7,775 nucleotides of DNA from Candidatus Acidiferrales bacterium (GCA_955651735.1 CATPAM010000103.1:1-7775); one strand, 5' to 3'; positions 1 through 6,421 are shown, counted from the stretch's first letter. Program-made: numbers and translations. Notes: a model not told the origin generated them from the sequence alone.

Positions 1-1
1 A

Positions 2-127
2 CAGAAAGGAAATGCGAATCGTGCGACTCTCGCGGTGGCGCGCAAGCTCGTTGCCTATTTGGTGGCGATCGATCGCAGCCAGAGAGACTTCCTGTTAGTA
101 GAGAAGGAAAACCAAGCGGCAGCGTAA
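2..127 (+). CDS. C-terminal fragment of IS110/IS116/IS902-like transposase (cut by window edge)
   Basis: This open frame runs from the window edge to a TAA at 125-127 and gives 41 residues. It contains NRATLAVARKLVAYLVAIDR, followed by QRDF and a charged tail. A basic 'A-x-x-A-v-A-R-K-L' helix near the very C-terminus, after the serine-containing Transposase_20 domain, is typical of IS110/IS116/IS902 transposases, which form a RuvC-like DEDD plus serine recombinase and insert circular DNA with the help of a guide RNA. None of the catalytic residues lies in the window, so activity cannot be judged. The stop codon sits in the loop of a perfect 6-bp hairpin (118-123 with 132-137). Another family with a similar helical tail is possible. 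Confidence 0.55.
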   Translation, partial: QKGNANRATLAVARKLVAYLVAIDRSQRDFLLVEKENQAAA

Positions 128-363
128 AGCGGCTGCCTGGAAAAATAATCGAGATTCTTCGGTCTGCGGCCTGCCAGGTCTTGCTAGTAGCCGACTGGGC
201 GAAGGAGCGCAAGCTCCGGATGCTCCCTTCGGATTGTTTCAAGACTGGCAGGAGATCACTAACTCAATCTTCTGTGGAGGCCATTCGTGGCTGAGACAGC
301 AAATGGATGTCTGGTTCTGCTGAAAGCAAAAACCACTGCCGAGAGGCACAAAACCGCAAGCGG
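128..363 (+). ncRNA. Candidate structured RNA 3' of the transposase (possible IS1111-type bridge/seek RNA)
   Basis: There is no convincing reading frame here, but there are several strong stems in order. CCTGCCAG-G-TCTTG (170-183) pairs with CAAGACTGGCAGG (240-252): 13 pairs with one bulged G. Inside it, GGAGC-GCAA-GCTCC (204-217) forms a hairpin with a GNRA loop, while GAAGGAGC (201-208) can instead pair with GCTCCCTTC (222-230). Next, CTGT/ACAG (272-275 with 296-299) encloses GCCA-TTCG-TGGC (280-291), a UUCG-type tetraloop. Then come TGCC-GAGA-GGCA (337-348), another GNRA loop, and CCGCAAGCGG (354-363). Stable tetraloops and nested stems suggest a functional RNA. IS1111-group elements are known to encode their guide RNA between the transposase stop and the right end, which is the place seen here. 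I cannot identify the donor and target loops. An RNA leader of the downstream operon is the main alternative. Confidence 0.4.
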
Positions 364-384
364 AAGAACTTGAAAGACTTTTTC

Positions 385-411
385 ACGCGCTCCTCCTGAG
401 CGCGTCAGGAG
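385..411 (+). other. Two overlapping, mutually exclusive hairpins
   Basis: ACGCGCTC (385-392) pairs perfectly with GAGCGCGT (398-405) across a 5-base loop. CTCCTGA (393-399) pairs perfectly with TCAGGAG (405-411), also across a 5-base loop. The two stems share bases 398-399 and 405, and the loop of each contains part of the stem of the other, so only one can form at a time. The second stem is followed by AGCTTTTG, a weak T run, so it could act as a poor intrinsic terminator. The arrangement recalls an attenuator or the end structure of a mobile element; neither role is demonstrated. Confidence 0.45.
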
Positions 412-446
412 AGCTTTTGCCCTCTTGACAAAGACTTATCATGGAT

Positions 447-489
447 GTCGGCAACCCTTACCTTACCGGATTATGGAAGGGTTGCCCGT
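447..489 (+). repeat. REP-like palindromic repeat, copy 1
   Basis: GGCAACCCTT (450-459) and AAGGGTTGCC (477-486) form a perfect 10-bp inverted repeat around a 17-base centre. The first 17 bases (GTCGGCAACCCTTACCT) and last 9 bases (GTTGCCCGT) match copies 2 and 3 at equal overall length (43 bases); the centre is diverged. This copy has the best stem of the three, since the single C-A mismatch in the right arm of the others is a C-G pair here. It lies between the structured segment and the PadR gene, 92 bases before its start codon. Dispersed intergenic palindromes of this size are typical of REP/BIME-like elements. Confidence 0.7.
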
Positions 490-530
490 AATCCATCCAC
501 TATCGTCAAGGTGATTTAGGGAAGCATATC

Positions 531-558
531 TTGCACTTCGACTCGCTTTCGTGTTAAT
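531..558 (+). promoter_or_regulatory. Possible sigma-70-like promoter of the padR-permease operon
   Basis: TTGCAC (531-536) and GTTAAT (553-558) are separated by 16 bases and resemble -35 and -10 boxes at 4 of 6 or better each. Transcription would begin about 565, leaving a short leader with GAGG at 571-574. The match is modest and acidobacterial promoters are poorly defined, so this is only a candidate. Confidence 0.22.
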
Positions 559-572
559 GCATAGAAGCACGA
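549..572 (+). promoter_or_regulatory. Inverted repeat in the padR leader, possible PadR operator
   Basis: TCGTG (549-553) and CACGA (568-572) form a perfect 5-bp inverted repeat with a 14-base spacer holding the ATGCAT palindrome. It overlaps the proposed -10 box and the first bases of the GAGG ribosome binding site. PadR regulators usually bind inverted repeats over their own promoter, so autoregulation is plausible. The repeat is short enough to occur by chance. Confidence 0.25.
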
Positions 573-581
573 GGTATTAGA

Positions 582-929
582 ATGGCTCCCCCCAAATCCG
601 ACCTTCCCCAAGGCACGCTGGACCTCTTGATCTTGAAAGTGACTGCCCTTGGTCCGGTGCACGGCTACGCCATCGCGCAACGCCTCGAACAAGTTTCGCG
701 CGGCGTCGTCCAGGTGCCGGAAGGGTCGCTCTACCCGGCATTGCACCGCCTCGAAAACCGTGGCCTTCTGGCTGCCGATTGGAAAGAAACCGAGACCGGG
801 CGCGAGGCGAAATTCTATCGCCTGACGCGAAAAGGCTTGAAGCAGCTCGAAACCGAAACGGCCGACTGGCACCGACTAATCGATGCAATCGGGCTGATCC
901 TTGGGATGGCCGACGGCGGTGCGCGATGA
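582..929 (+). CDS. PadR-family transcriptional regulator, acidobacterial type
   Basis: The 115-aa product is a small DNA-binding repressor that probably controls the permease gene it overlaps. The N-terminal winged helix-turn-helix is clear: LPQGTLDLLILKVTALGPVHGYAI at residues about 8-31, the recognition region with EGSLYPALHRLENRGLL at about 47-63, and the wing with TGREAKFYRLTRKGLKQL at about 71-88. A short C-terminal helix (about 89-108) would serve for dimerisation. This is the PadR subclass described as acidobacterial and habitually located before duplicated permeases. The ATG at 582 is preceded by GAGG with a 7-base gap. The TGA (927-929) overlaps the next gene's ATG (926-928), so the two are almost certainly cotranscribed and translationally coupled. 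The ligand is unknown. An inverted repeat at 549-572 is a possible autoregulatory site. Confidence 0.92.
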   Translation: MAPPKSDLPQGTLDLLILKVTALGPVHGYAIAQRLEQVSRGVVQVPEGSLYPALHRLENRGLLAADWKETETGREAKFYRLTRKGLKQLETETADWHRLIDAIGLILGMADGGAR

Positions 930-3568
930 ACTGGTGGAAACGACTATCGCGACGAACGCAAATGGAAGCGCAGCTCGAAAAGGAATTGAGCTTTCATCTC
1001 GACCAGCACACGTCGCAGTTGATTGGGCGCGGCATACCTCCGGACGAAGCTCGACGACAAGCACGGCTTGCTCTCGGCGGTCCGGAACAGGTCAAGGAGA
1101 AGTGCCGCGACGCGCGGGGCACGCGCTGGCTGGAAGATTTGATGCAGGACACTCGCTATGCGCTTCGCACATTCCGCCGAAAGCCCGGATTCACAGTGGT
1201 TGCGCTCCTGATACTTTCGCTCGGCATTGGCGCCACCACCGTCATGTTCGCCGTAATCAACAGTGTTTTGCTAAGGCCCCTGTCTTACCCGGAACCGGAC
1301 AGACTGGTCACTTTGCGCGGATTCACTGAATCCTTCGGCGAGCTCTGGGGCTGTTCCAATCTTGATTTCGGCGACGTCAAGCGCGAGAGCCAAACGCTTG
1401 CCTTGGCTGCGTGGACTTATGGCGGGGGCACGATCAGTGAGCCCGGAGAACCTGAGTACGTAAACGGGCGACAGATCTCCGCGGAGTTATTCTCCACGCT
1501 CGGTATCTCTCCCTTACAAGGGCGCGCATTTCGGCTGGATGAAGACCGACCGGGCGCGGCAACTGTCGCGATTATCAGCTATGGATTGTGGCAGCGCGAC
1601 TTTGGCGGCCAACCGAGCACTATCGGCAGGTCTCTCGTTTATGACGGGAAAACCTATACCGTGGTCGGGATTGCGCCCGCGGGCTTCCAGTTGGATGGAG
1701 GAGCGGACGTATTCACTCCGCTGGAGCAAAGGCAAAACACTGACCCGCGAATGCAGAATCGCGCCGCACGTTTTCTGCGCGTTATGGCGCGCTTGCGGCC
1801 CGGGTTTGGGTTGGCCGAGGCACGGGCTGAGCTCGGACTGATTGCGCGGCATTTGGCTGAAGAATATCCCAAGTCGAATGCGGGCCTCAGCCTGATCCCC
1901 TACCCGCTGCAAAAGGAGTTGGTCGGAGATGTCGGCTCGACACTCTGGCTGCTCCTGTGTGCGGTCGGCCTAGTGCTGCTCATCGCCTGCGTGAATATAG
2001 CGAGTCTCCTGCTGGCGCGCGCGGTTTCACGCGAGCGGGAGCTTGCCATGCGTGTAGCACTGGGAGCTGGGCGCAGCCGCCTAGCGCGTCAATGCCTTAC
2101 AGAAAGCGCAATCCTAGGGCTTGGCGGAGGCGTGCTCGGCGTAGTACTCGCATTCGTCAGCATTCACCCATTTGTTGCGTTTTGGCCAGGCAGCTTGCCG
2201 CGCGCGGAAGAGGTCCATCTGGACTGGCGCGTACTTGTTTTTGCCGTGGGCGCCTCGCTTTTGAGCGGCCTTTTTTTCGGGCTGGCGCCGGCGCTGCGCG
2301 TTCCAATGCGCGGCGTAGAACAGACCCTCCGCTCTGGGGCGCGAAGCATTGCCGGAAGCTCGCGCCACTTGCACAGCGCATTTGTAATCTCTGAGATCGC
2401 CCTCGCCGTGGTACTGCTGGTCTCGGCCGGAATGCTTGGGCACACCCTGCTCGCGCTCTCATCTCTTGATCCCGGTTTCAACTTGCACAACGTAATGGCC
2501 GCGCACTTCGCGCTTTCTCCCGGTACGCGCGAGAATCCTGAGGAGATCCGGGCGGCCTGGCAGGACGTACTCGATCGTGCTCGGCGCGTCCCGGGCGTTG
2601 AATCAGTCGCGCTGGCCGATATTATCCCGATGCGCGTAGGAGAGAACTCGCTGCCCTATTGGACCTCCGCCAACCAGCCTCCGCCGAACCAGGAGCCCAT
2701 CGCGCTGGCATCGTGCGCAACGCCGGACTACTTGAAAGTCATGGGCATTCCCCTGCACCAGGGCCGCTTCTTCCATGAACACGATCGCATCGGCAGTGAA
2801 CCGGTGGTCGTGATTGACGACAATCTGGCCCAGCATGCTTTCGGTGGAAAAGATGCAGTTGGCAAGCGCATCTGGATTCCCGCCATGGGCGCCGGCCCGG
2901 TTCTGGTGGTGGGCATAGTTGGCCATGTGCGCCACTGGGGCCTGGCCAGCGACGATCAATCGCGAGTGCGCGATCAAATGTACTATCCCCTTGCCCAGGT
3001 GCCCGCCCCGTTGTTGCATTTCTTTTCGTCGATCATGTCGATTGCCGTGCGAACGACAATCCCGCCCTTGAATGTCGTCGAGCCGTTGAGGCAGCAATTG
3101 CGCGGCGCGGCCGGCGATCAAGCCCTGTATGAAGTCCACACCATGGAACAGCTCGTAAGCGCCTCGCTCGCCCGGCAACGCTTCCTTTTGCTCTTGTTCG
3201 GCATATTCGCTGGATTAGCTTTGCTACTGGCGTGCATCGGCATTTACGGCGTGCTGGCCTACTTGACGGGACAGCGCGTGCCGGAAATTGGCGTACGCAT
3301 GACGCTTGGGGCGACCGCTAGAGATGTCATGCGGCTGGTACTCGGACAAAGCCTTGTAATGATTTTCGTTGGAGTTGGTGTCGGCATACTTGCGGCTTTG
3401 GCTGCGGGGCGTATTTTGAATCGCCTGGTAGAGGGAATGCGGCCCGCTGACGTATCGACTTTCACGATAACGATCCCTGTCCTAATCATTGCCGCACTAT
3501 TCGCGAGTTTTGTACCGGCGCGTCGCGCGAGCCGGGTAGATCCCGTGAGCGCATTGCGCCAACAGTAG
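926..3568 (+). CDS. ADOP-family MacB/FtsX-like ABC transporter permease, full-length type with prefix domain
   Basis: The 880-aa inner-membrane protein has two MacB-like halves fused in tandem. Residues 1-65 are a soluble prefix (MNWWKRLSRR..., then DEARRQARLALGG) typical of acidobacterial permeases. The first membrane segment (about 90-112) starts a MacB periplasmic core domain (to about 325); an FtsX domain follows with segments at about 340-363, 395-415 and 436-455 and the coupling sequence RELAMRVALGAGRSR. The second half repeats this: segment at about 486-508, periplasmic domain to about 740, FtsX segments at about 752-775, 808-828 and 846-864, with PEIGVRMTLGAT and the C-terminal ARRASRVDPVSALR. 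The start at 926 is chosen because it gives the conserved MxWWxRL beginning and the ATGA overlap with padR; no strong ribosome binding site precedes it, in keeping with coupling. MacB-type permeases need an ATPase; none is encoded here, so it is an 'orphan'. Substrate unknown. Confidence 0.93.
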   Translation: MNWWKRLSRRTQMEAQLEKELSFHLDQHTSQLIGRGIPPDEARRQARLALGGPEQVKEKCRDARGTRWLEDLMQDTRYALRTFRRKPGFTVVALLILSLGIGATTVMFAVINSVLLRPLSYPEPDRLVTLRGFTESFGELWGCSNLDFGDVKRESQTLALAAWTYGGGTISEPGEPEYVNGRQISAELFSTLGISPLQGRAFRLDEDRPGAATVAIISYGLWQRDFGGQPSTIGRSLVYDGKTYTVVGIAPAGFQLDGGADVFTPLEQRQNTDPRMQNRAARFLRVMARLRPGFGLAEARAELGLIARHLAEEYPKSNAGLSLIPYPLQKELVGDVGSTLWLLLCAVGLVLLIACVNIASLLLARAVSRERELAMRVALGAGRSRLARQCLTESAILGLGGGVLGVVLAFVSIHPFVAFWPGSLPRAEEVHLDWRVLVFAVGASLLSGLFFGLAPALRVPMRGVEQTLRSGARSIAGSSRHLHSAFVISEIALAVVLLVSAGMLGHTLLALSSLDPGFNLHNVMAAHFALSPGTRENPEEIRAAWQDVLDRARRVPGVESVALADIIPMRVGENSLPYWTSANQPPPNQEPIALASCATPDYLKVMGIPLHQGRFFHEHDRIGSEPVVVIDDNLAQHAFGGKDAVGKRIWIPAMGAGPVLVVGIVGHVRHWGLASDDQSRVRDQMYYPLAQVPAPLLHFFSSIMSIAVRTTIPPLNVVEPLRQQLRGAAGDQALYEVHTMEQLVSASLARQRFLLLLFGIFAGLALLLACIGIYGVLAYLTGQRVPEIGVRMTLGATARDVMRLVLGQSLVMIFVGVGVGILAALAAGRILNRLVEGMRPADVSTFTITIPVLIIAALFASFVPARRASRVDPVSALRQQ

Positions 3569-3593
3569 CGCAGGTCCCAGTTCTGCCTGGATG

Positions 3594-3636
3594 GTCGGTA
3601 ACCCTTACCTAATCGCGTTACGTCAGAGTTGCCCGT
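3594..3636 (+). repeat. REP-like palindromic repeat, copy 2
   Basis: This copy lies 25 bases after the stop codon of the first permease. From 3593 to 3636 it matches copy 3 at 42 of 44 bases; the two differences are T for C at 3599 and G for T at 3617. The arms GGTAACCCT (3597-3605) and AGAGTTGCC (3625-3633) pair with one G-T wobble and one C-A mismatch; the centre contains a smaller TAA/TTA hairpin (3610-3612 with 3618-3620). In the 3' untranslated region it could protect or terminate the permease message, but no T run follows. Confidence 0.75.
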
Positions 3637-3717
3637 CACTCGCGGAGCAACGCATACGACTAGGCTCGCAACGACAGTGCCTTCTACCCGTAGAGGACAA
3701 AGTTATCAAATCAGCCA

Positions 3718-3748
3718 GTCGGAACGAAACTTAGGCCGAGTTGCCGAC
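3718..3748 (+). repeat. Degenerate inverted half-repeat with the REP end sequence
   Basis: GTTGCCGAC (3740-3748) is the exact reverse complement of GTCGGCAAC, the left end of repeat copies 1 and 3. It pairs with GTCGGAAC (3718-3725) with one bulged base over a 14-base loop. It may be a decayed fourth copy or a leader hairpin of the second permease. Nine bases can match by chance. Confidence 0.3.
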
Positions 3749-3786
3749 GTACTTTCTAGAGAGGATTGGACGTCAGATGTATCGGC

Positions 3787-3793
3787 AAGGAGG
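3787..3793 (+). promoter_or_regulatory. Ribosome binding site that fixes the start of the second permease
   Basis: AAGGAGG is a near-perfect Shine-Dalgarno sequence ending 7 bases before the ATG at 3801. Upstream in-frame starts, such as the one at 3741, lack such a site and would add residues with no family resemblance. Confidence 0.8.
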
Positions 3794-3800
3794 ATGCTCT

Positions 3801-6227
3801 ATGGAGATTAGGCAGCATCTCAGGTTTGCGGCCCGCCAGCTCCGGCGTAATCCCGGTTTTACGGCGACGGTCATCATCACTCTCGCGCTCTCCATCGGCG
3901 CAAACACCGCGATTTTCTCCTTGCTGAATGCGCTCATGCTGAAGAGCCTGCCCTACTCTCATCCCGAACGGATGGGCACGATTTACACGCGGGTCACTGG
4001 CTCCCAGCCCTCCGATGAGCGGCACGGCCTAAATGGCGAGCAGTGGGAGCTGCTGCGCGACAATGTCCCCTCACTGATATCGGCTGTTTCAAGTCGAGGA
4101 ACTTCAGGCGTCAATCTCGGATTGGGATCCCATGGGCAGTATCTCCGCGCGGGACGCATTTCGGCGCACTACCTCGACGTACTATCCCTCCAGCCTATCC
4201 TGGGCCGCAACTTCTCAGAGGACGAGGACCGCCCGCACGGGCCCAAGGCCGCCATCCTGAGTTACGGTTTGTGGCGAAATACCTTCAATTCCAATCCCGA
4301 CATACTCGGCCAATTCATTGTGTTGAAAGGCGAGCCGCACACGGTTATCGGCGTGCTCCCCGATAGCTCAACGGCACCCTTGAACGCCGACCTATATACC
4401 GCCCTCCAGCCCAGCCGCGGGGGTGAAGGCAGCGGAACGAACTTTGACTGCATTACCCGCCTGCGCGATGGCGCGACGTGGCAGGAGGCCGACGCCGAAA
4501 TCAACCGCGCCTGGTCCGTCCGTGCCCATCGCTATGAACTACAGAACAGCCCCGGCGCGCAGGTGACTTACTATTCCGTCCCGCTCCAGAAAGGCGAGAC
4601 CGACTCGCTTCGTCCGCAAGTTCTTGCGCTCATGCTGGCCGCCGGCTTCATACTTCTCATCGCCTGCGCCAACCTGGCTGGGCTGACGCTAGTCCGTATG
4701 CTGCGTCGCGCTCCAGAAGTAGCCACCCGTCTGGCGTTAGGAGCTTCGCGTTGGCAGATTCAGAAGCAGTTCTGGATCGAAAACCTGCTGTTGGCACTCG
4801 TGGGCGGAGTGGTTGGCATCGGTATTGGCCTCGCCGCTCTGCGCGGCCTCCTGCTGCTCTTGCCCGAACACTTTCTTCCTGTCGCGCATGTCTCCCTCGA
4901 TGGTCGCGTGATGGCCTTCACGCTCGCGGTCTCGCTGTTGACGAGCGTCTTGTTTGGAATGCTCCCCGCGCTCACAGCTCGGAATGTGGACTTGCGCTCT
5001 TCGATGGCCAGCCGTGCCGTGGCCAGTGGCGGCAGCGTGCGCCTCCGGCAAGGGCTGATTGCCGGCGAGGTCGCCCTTACTGTCGTCTTGCTGGCGGCTT
5101 CCGGACTGCTCATCCGCACCCTGGTCCACTTGGAGACGCTGCCGCCAGGGTTCAATCCGAACGGAGTGATTGTCGCAAAGGCCTCGCTCGATGACGTCCG
5201 CTTCCACGATCCCGCAGCCTTCAGAAAGCTACTGGACGAGGGCACGGCCGCTATGCGCAAGATTCCCGGCGTGCAAAATGCCGCCGTCGGACTCAGCCTT
5301 CCTTACGAGCGCACATTAAATAGCGGCGTCACCCTCAGCGACGGCAAAGAGGCCGGGCAGCAGGATGGGACGGACGTGGTCTATGTCACGCCCGGATATT
5401 TCGGCACATTGCAGATGCCTTTGCTTGCCGGCCGCGTCTTTACCGATGCCGACGGCCCAAACGCGCAGCACGTGGCAGTGGTGAACCAAGCTTTCGCCCG
5501 CAAGTTCTACGGCGGAACCAATCCCGTGGGCCGCTATATCGACAAAGACACACTCATCGTGGGCGAGGTCGCCGACGTCTCCGTTTCTTCTGGTCTGTAT
5601 GAGGGCGCTCCGCTCATGACCGAGCAGGGGATGTACATTCCTGCCGCACAACTGAAGGCGCAGGAACTCTCGCTAGTGCATGTATGGTTTCAACCGGACT
5701 GGATTGTCCGCACTGGCGGTCCCGTGGGGGGTTTGACGGACCAGATGCAACGCGCGCTGGTCAGTGTCGATCCCAACCTGCCCTTCTCCGGCTTCTACAG
5801 CATGCGCGACCTGCTCGCGAAAACTCTGGCGACACAGCGGGTTGAAGTGGCACTGTTAGGCGCAATGGCGGCACTGGCTCTGCTGCTGAGCGCAGTCGGT
5901 ATTTTCGCCCTCGTTGCCAACATGGTCGCCCAGCGGACGCGGGAGATTGGCATCCGCATGGCCTTGGGCTCGACCGTAGGTCAGGCAATGGTGCAGATCG
6001 GCCGCTCCGGTGCGGGCGCCTCAGTGTTTGGCCTCTTTCTGGGACTAGCTCTTTGCGCGGGAGCACTGCGAGTGATGCGCAGCGTGCTTTATGGCGTCGG
6101 CGTCTACGATGTACCAACCTTGACCACCGTAATTCTCACGCTCGTGTTGGTAACGCTTCTGGCCACAACTCTGCCAATTCTGCGAATTGCAAAGATCAAC
6201 CCAGCCAATACATTACGTGAGGAATAG
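3801..6227 (+). CDS. ADOP-family MacB/FtsX-like ABC transporter permease, short type without prefix domain
   Basis: The 808-aa inner-membrane protein repeats the two-half layout of its upstream neighbour. It begins directly with the membrane-proximal helix (MEIRQHLRFAARQLRRNPGF) and first segment at about 23-43, so the soluble prefix of about 70 residues is absent. A MacB-like periplasmic domain follows (to about 260), then FtsX segments at about 274-297, 328-353 and 368-390 with VATRLALGASRWQI. The second half has segments at about 418-437, 683-706, 738-755 and 775-793, with TREIGIRMALGST and the terminal INPANTLRE. The two permeases are clearly homologous but too different for a recent duplication. 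A 232-base gap and a strong ribosome binding site suggest independent expression, or at least independent translation. As with the first permease, no ATPase is nearby and the substrate is unknown. Confidence 0.92.
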   Translation: MEIRQHLRFAARQLRRNPGFTATVIITLALSIGANTAIFSLLNALMLKSLPYSHPERMGTIYTRVTGSQPSDERHGLNGEQWELLRDNVPSLISAVSSRGTSGVNLGLGSHGQYLRAGRISAHYLDVLSLQPILGRNFSEDEDRPHGPKAAILSYGLWRNTFNSNPDILGQFIVLKGEPHTVIGVLPDSSTAPLNADLYTALQPSRGGEGSGTNFDCITRLRDGATWQEADAEINRAWSVRAHRYELQNSPGAQVTYYSVPLQKGETDSLRPQVLALMLAAGFILLIACANLAGLTLVRMLRRAPEVATRLALGASRWQIQKQFWIENLLLALVGGVVGIGIGLAALRGLLLLLPEHFLPVAHVSLDGRVMAFTLAVSLLTSVLFGMLPALTARNVDLRSSMASRAVASGGSVRLRQGLIAGEVALTVVLLAASGLLIRTLVHLETLPPGFNPNGVIVAKASLDDVRFHDPAAFRKLLDEGTAAMRKIPGVQNAAVGLSLPYERTLNSGVTLSDGKEAGQQDGTDVVYVTPGYFGTLQMPLLAGRVFTDADGPNAQHVAVVNQAFARKFYGGTNPVGRYIDKDTLIVGEVADVSVSSGLYEGAPLMTEQGMYIPAAQLKAQELSLVHVWFQPDWIVRTGGPVGGLTDQMQRALVSVDPNLPFSGFYSMRDLLAKTLATQRVEVALLGAMAALALLLSAVGIFALVANMVAQRTREIGIRMALGSTVGQAMVQIGRSGAGASVFGLFLGLALCAGALRVMRSVLYGVGVYDVPTLTTVILTLVLVTLLATTLPILRIAKINPANTLREE

Positions 6228-6261
6228 AACGGTCTAAGCTGCCCTTAAACAAAGTGACCAT

Positions 6262-6273
6262 TGGGGTGCCCCA
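6262..6273 (+). repeat. Small GC-rich hairpin TGGGGTGCCCCA
   Basis: TGGGG and CCCCA flank a 2-base centre (or form 4 pairs over a 4-base loop), 34 bases after the second permease stop. It is followed by ACAAAAGG rather than a T run, so it is not a standard terminator on the plus strand; on the minus strand it is followed by AATGGTCACTTTG, also without a T run. It may stabilise the 3' end of the permease message. Confidence 0.35.
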
Positions 6274-6287
6274 CAAAAGGTCTGAGT

Positions 6288-6331
6288 GGTCGGCAACCCT
6301 TACCTAATCGCTTTACGTCAGAGTTGCCCGT
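6288..6331 (+). repeat. REP-like palindromic repeat, copy 3
   Basis: This copy lies 60 bases after the stop codon of the second permease, in the gap between convergent genes. It matches copy 2 at 42 of 44 positions. Arms GGCAACCCT (6292-6300) and AGAGTTGCC (6320-6328) give eight pairs and one C-A mismatch. The near identity of copies 2 and 3, unlike the diverged permease genes beside them, shows that the repeat spread or was homogenised separately from the genes. Confidence 0.75.
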
Positions 6332-6392
6332 GATACGCCCAGAATATAGGTGGTCCGCACAATTCATGTAACGGCCTGATTTCGTCATTCGA

Positions 6393-6421
6393 TAGAAAGA
6401 CCCACCCCGTTTGAGTACAAT
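6393..6421 (+). promoter_or_regulatory. Possible plus-strand promoter facing the BON gene 3' end
   Basis: TAGAAA (6393-6398) and TACAAT (6416-6421) have a 17-base spacer, matching sigma-70 boxes at 4 of 6 and 5 of 6. Transcription would start near 6428 and run antisense into the BON-domain gene from its 3' end. No credible plus-strand gene follows. It may be a chance match. Confidence 0.2.

Larger units (their letters stand above)
1..420 (+). mobile_element. Partial IS110/IS1111-like insertion sequence, right part (boundaries uncertain)
   Basis: The left edge of the window cuts through an element whose visible part is the end of a transposase-like reading frame followed by about 300 non-coding bases full of hairpins. 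IS110-family elements lack classical long terminal inverted repeats and target duplications, so the right end cannot be fixed by eye; 420 is only where the structured segment fades out, shortly before the palindromic repeat at 447. The assignment rests on the transposase C-terminus and on the position of the structured non-coding segment 3' of it, as in the IS1111 subgroup. It could also be a decayed remnant, or the structured part could belong to the downstream operon. Confidence 0.4.

Noticed and set aside
65..76. 12-bp perfect palindrome GCGATCGATCGC
   Set aside because: It lies within the transposase frame, encodes ordinary residues and is short enough to be chance. No other copy is in the window.
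425..430. Perfect TTGACA that looks like a -35 box
   Set aside because: No acceptable -10 box lies 15-19 bases downstream; the only TATCAT-like sequence is 6 bases away, and the following region is the palindromic repeat.
128..446. CRISPR array, group II intron domain V or a known riboswitch in the structured segment
   Set aside because: There are no evenly spaced direct repeats, no AGC-type domain V hairpin, and none of the conserved cores of the riboswitch, RNase P or SRP families that I can recognise.
779..925. N-terminal extension of the first permease by 49 residues from an ATG at 779
   Set aside because: The extra residues lie inside padR in another frame and resemble no permease N-terminus. 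The ATG at 926 gives the family's usual beginning and the ATGA overlap.
2603..3178. Minus-strand open frame of 191 codons inside the first permease
   Set aside because: Antisense to a clear gene in GC-rich DNA, without family resemblance or a ribosome binding site.
3741..3800. 20-residue extension of the second permease
   Set aside because: A near-perfect ribosome binding site lies inside this stretch and points to the ATG at 3801, and the extension has no family similarity.
4737..5260. Minus-strand open frames of about 150-166 codons inside the second permease
   Set aside because: Low-complexity antisense shadows of a well-conserved membrane protein gene.
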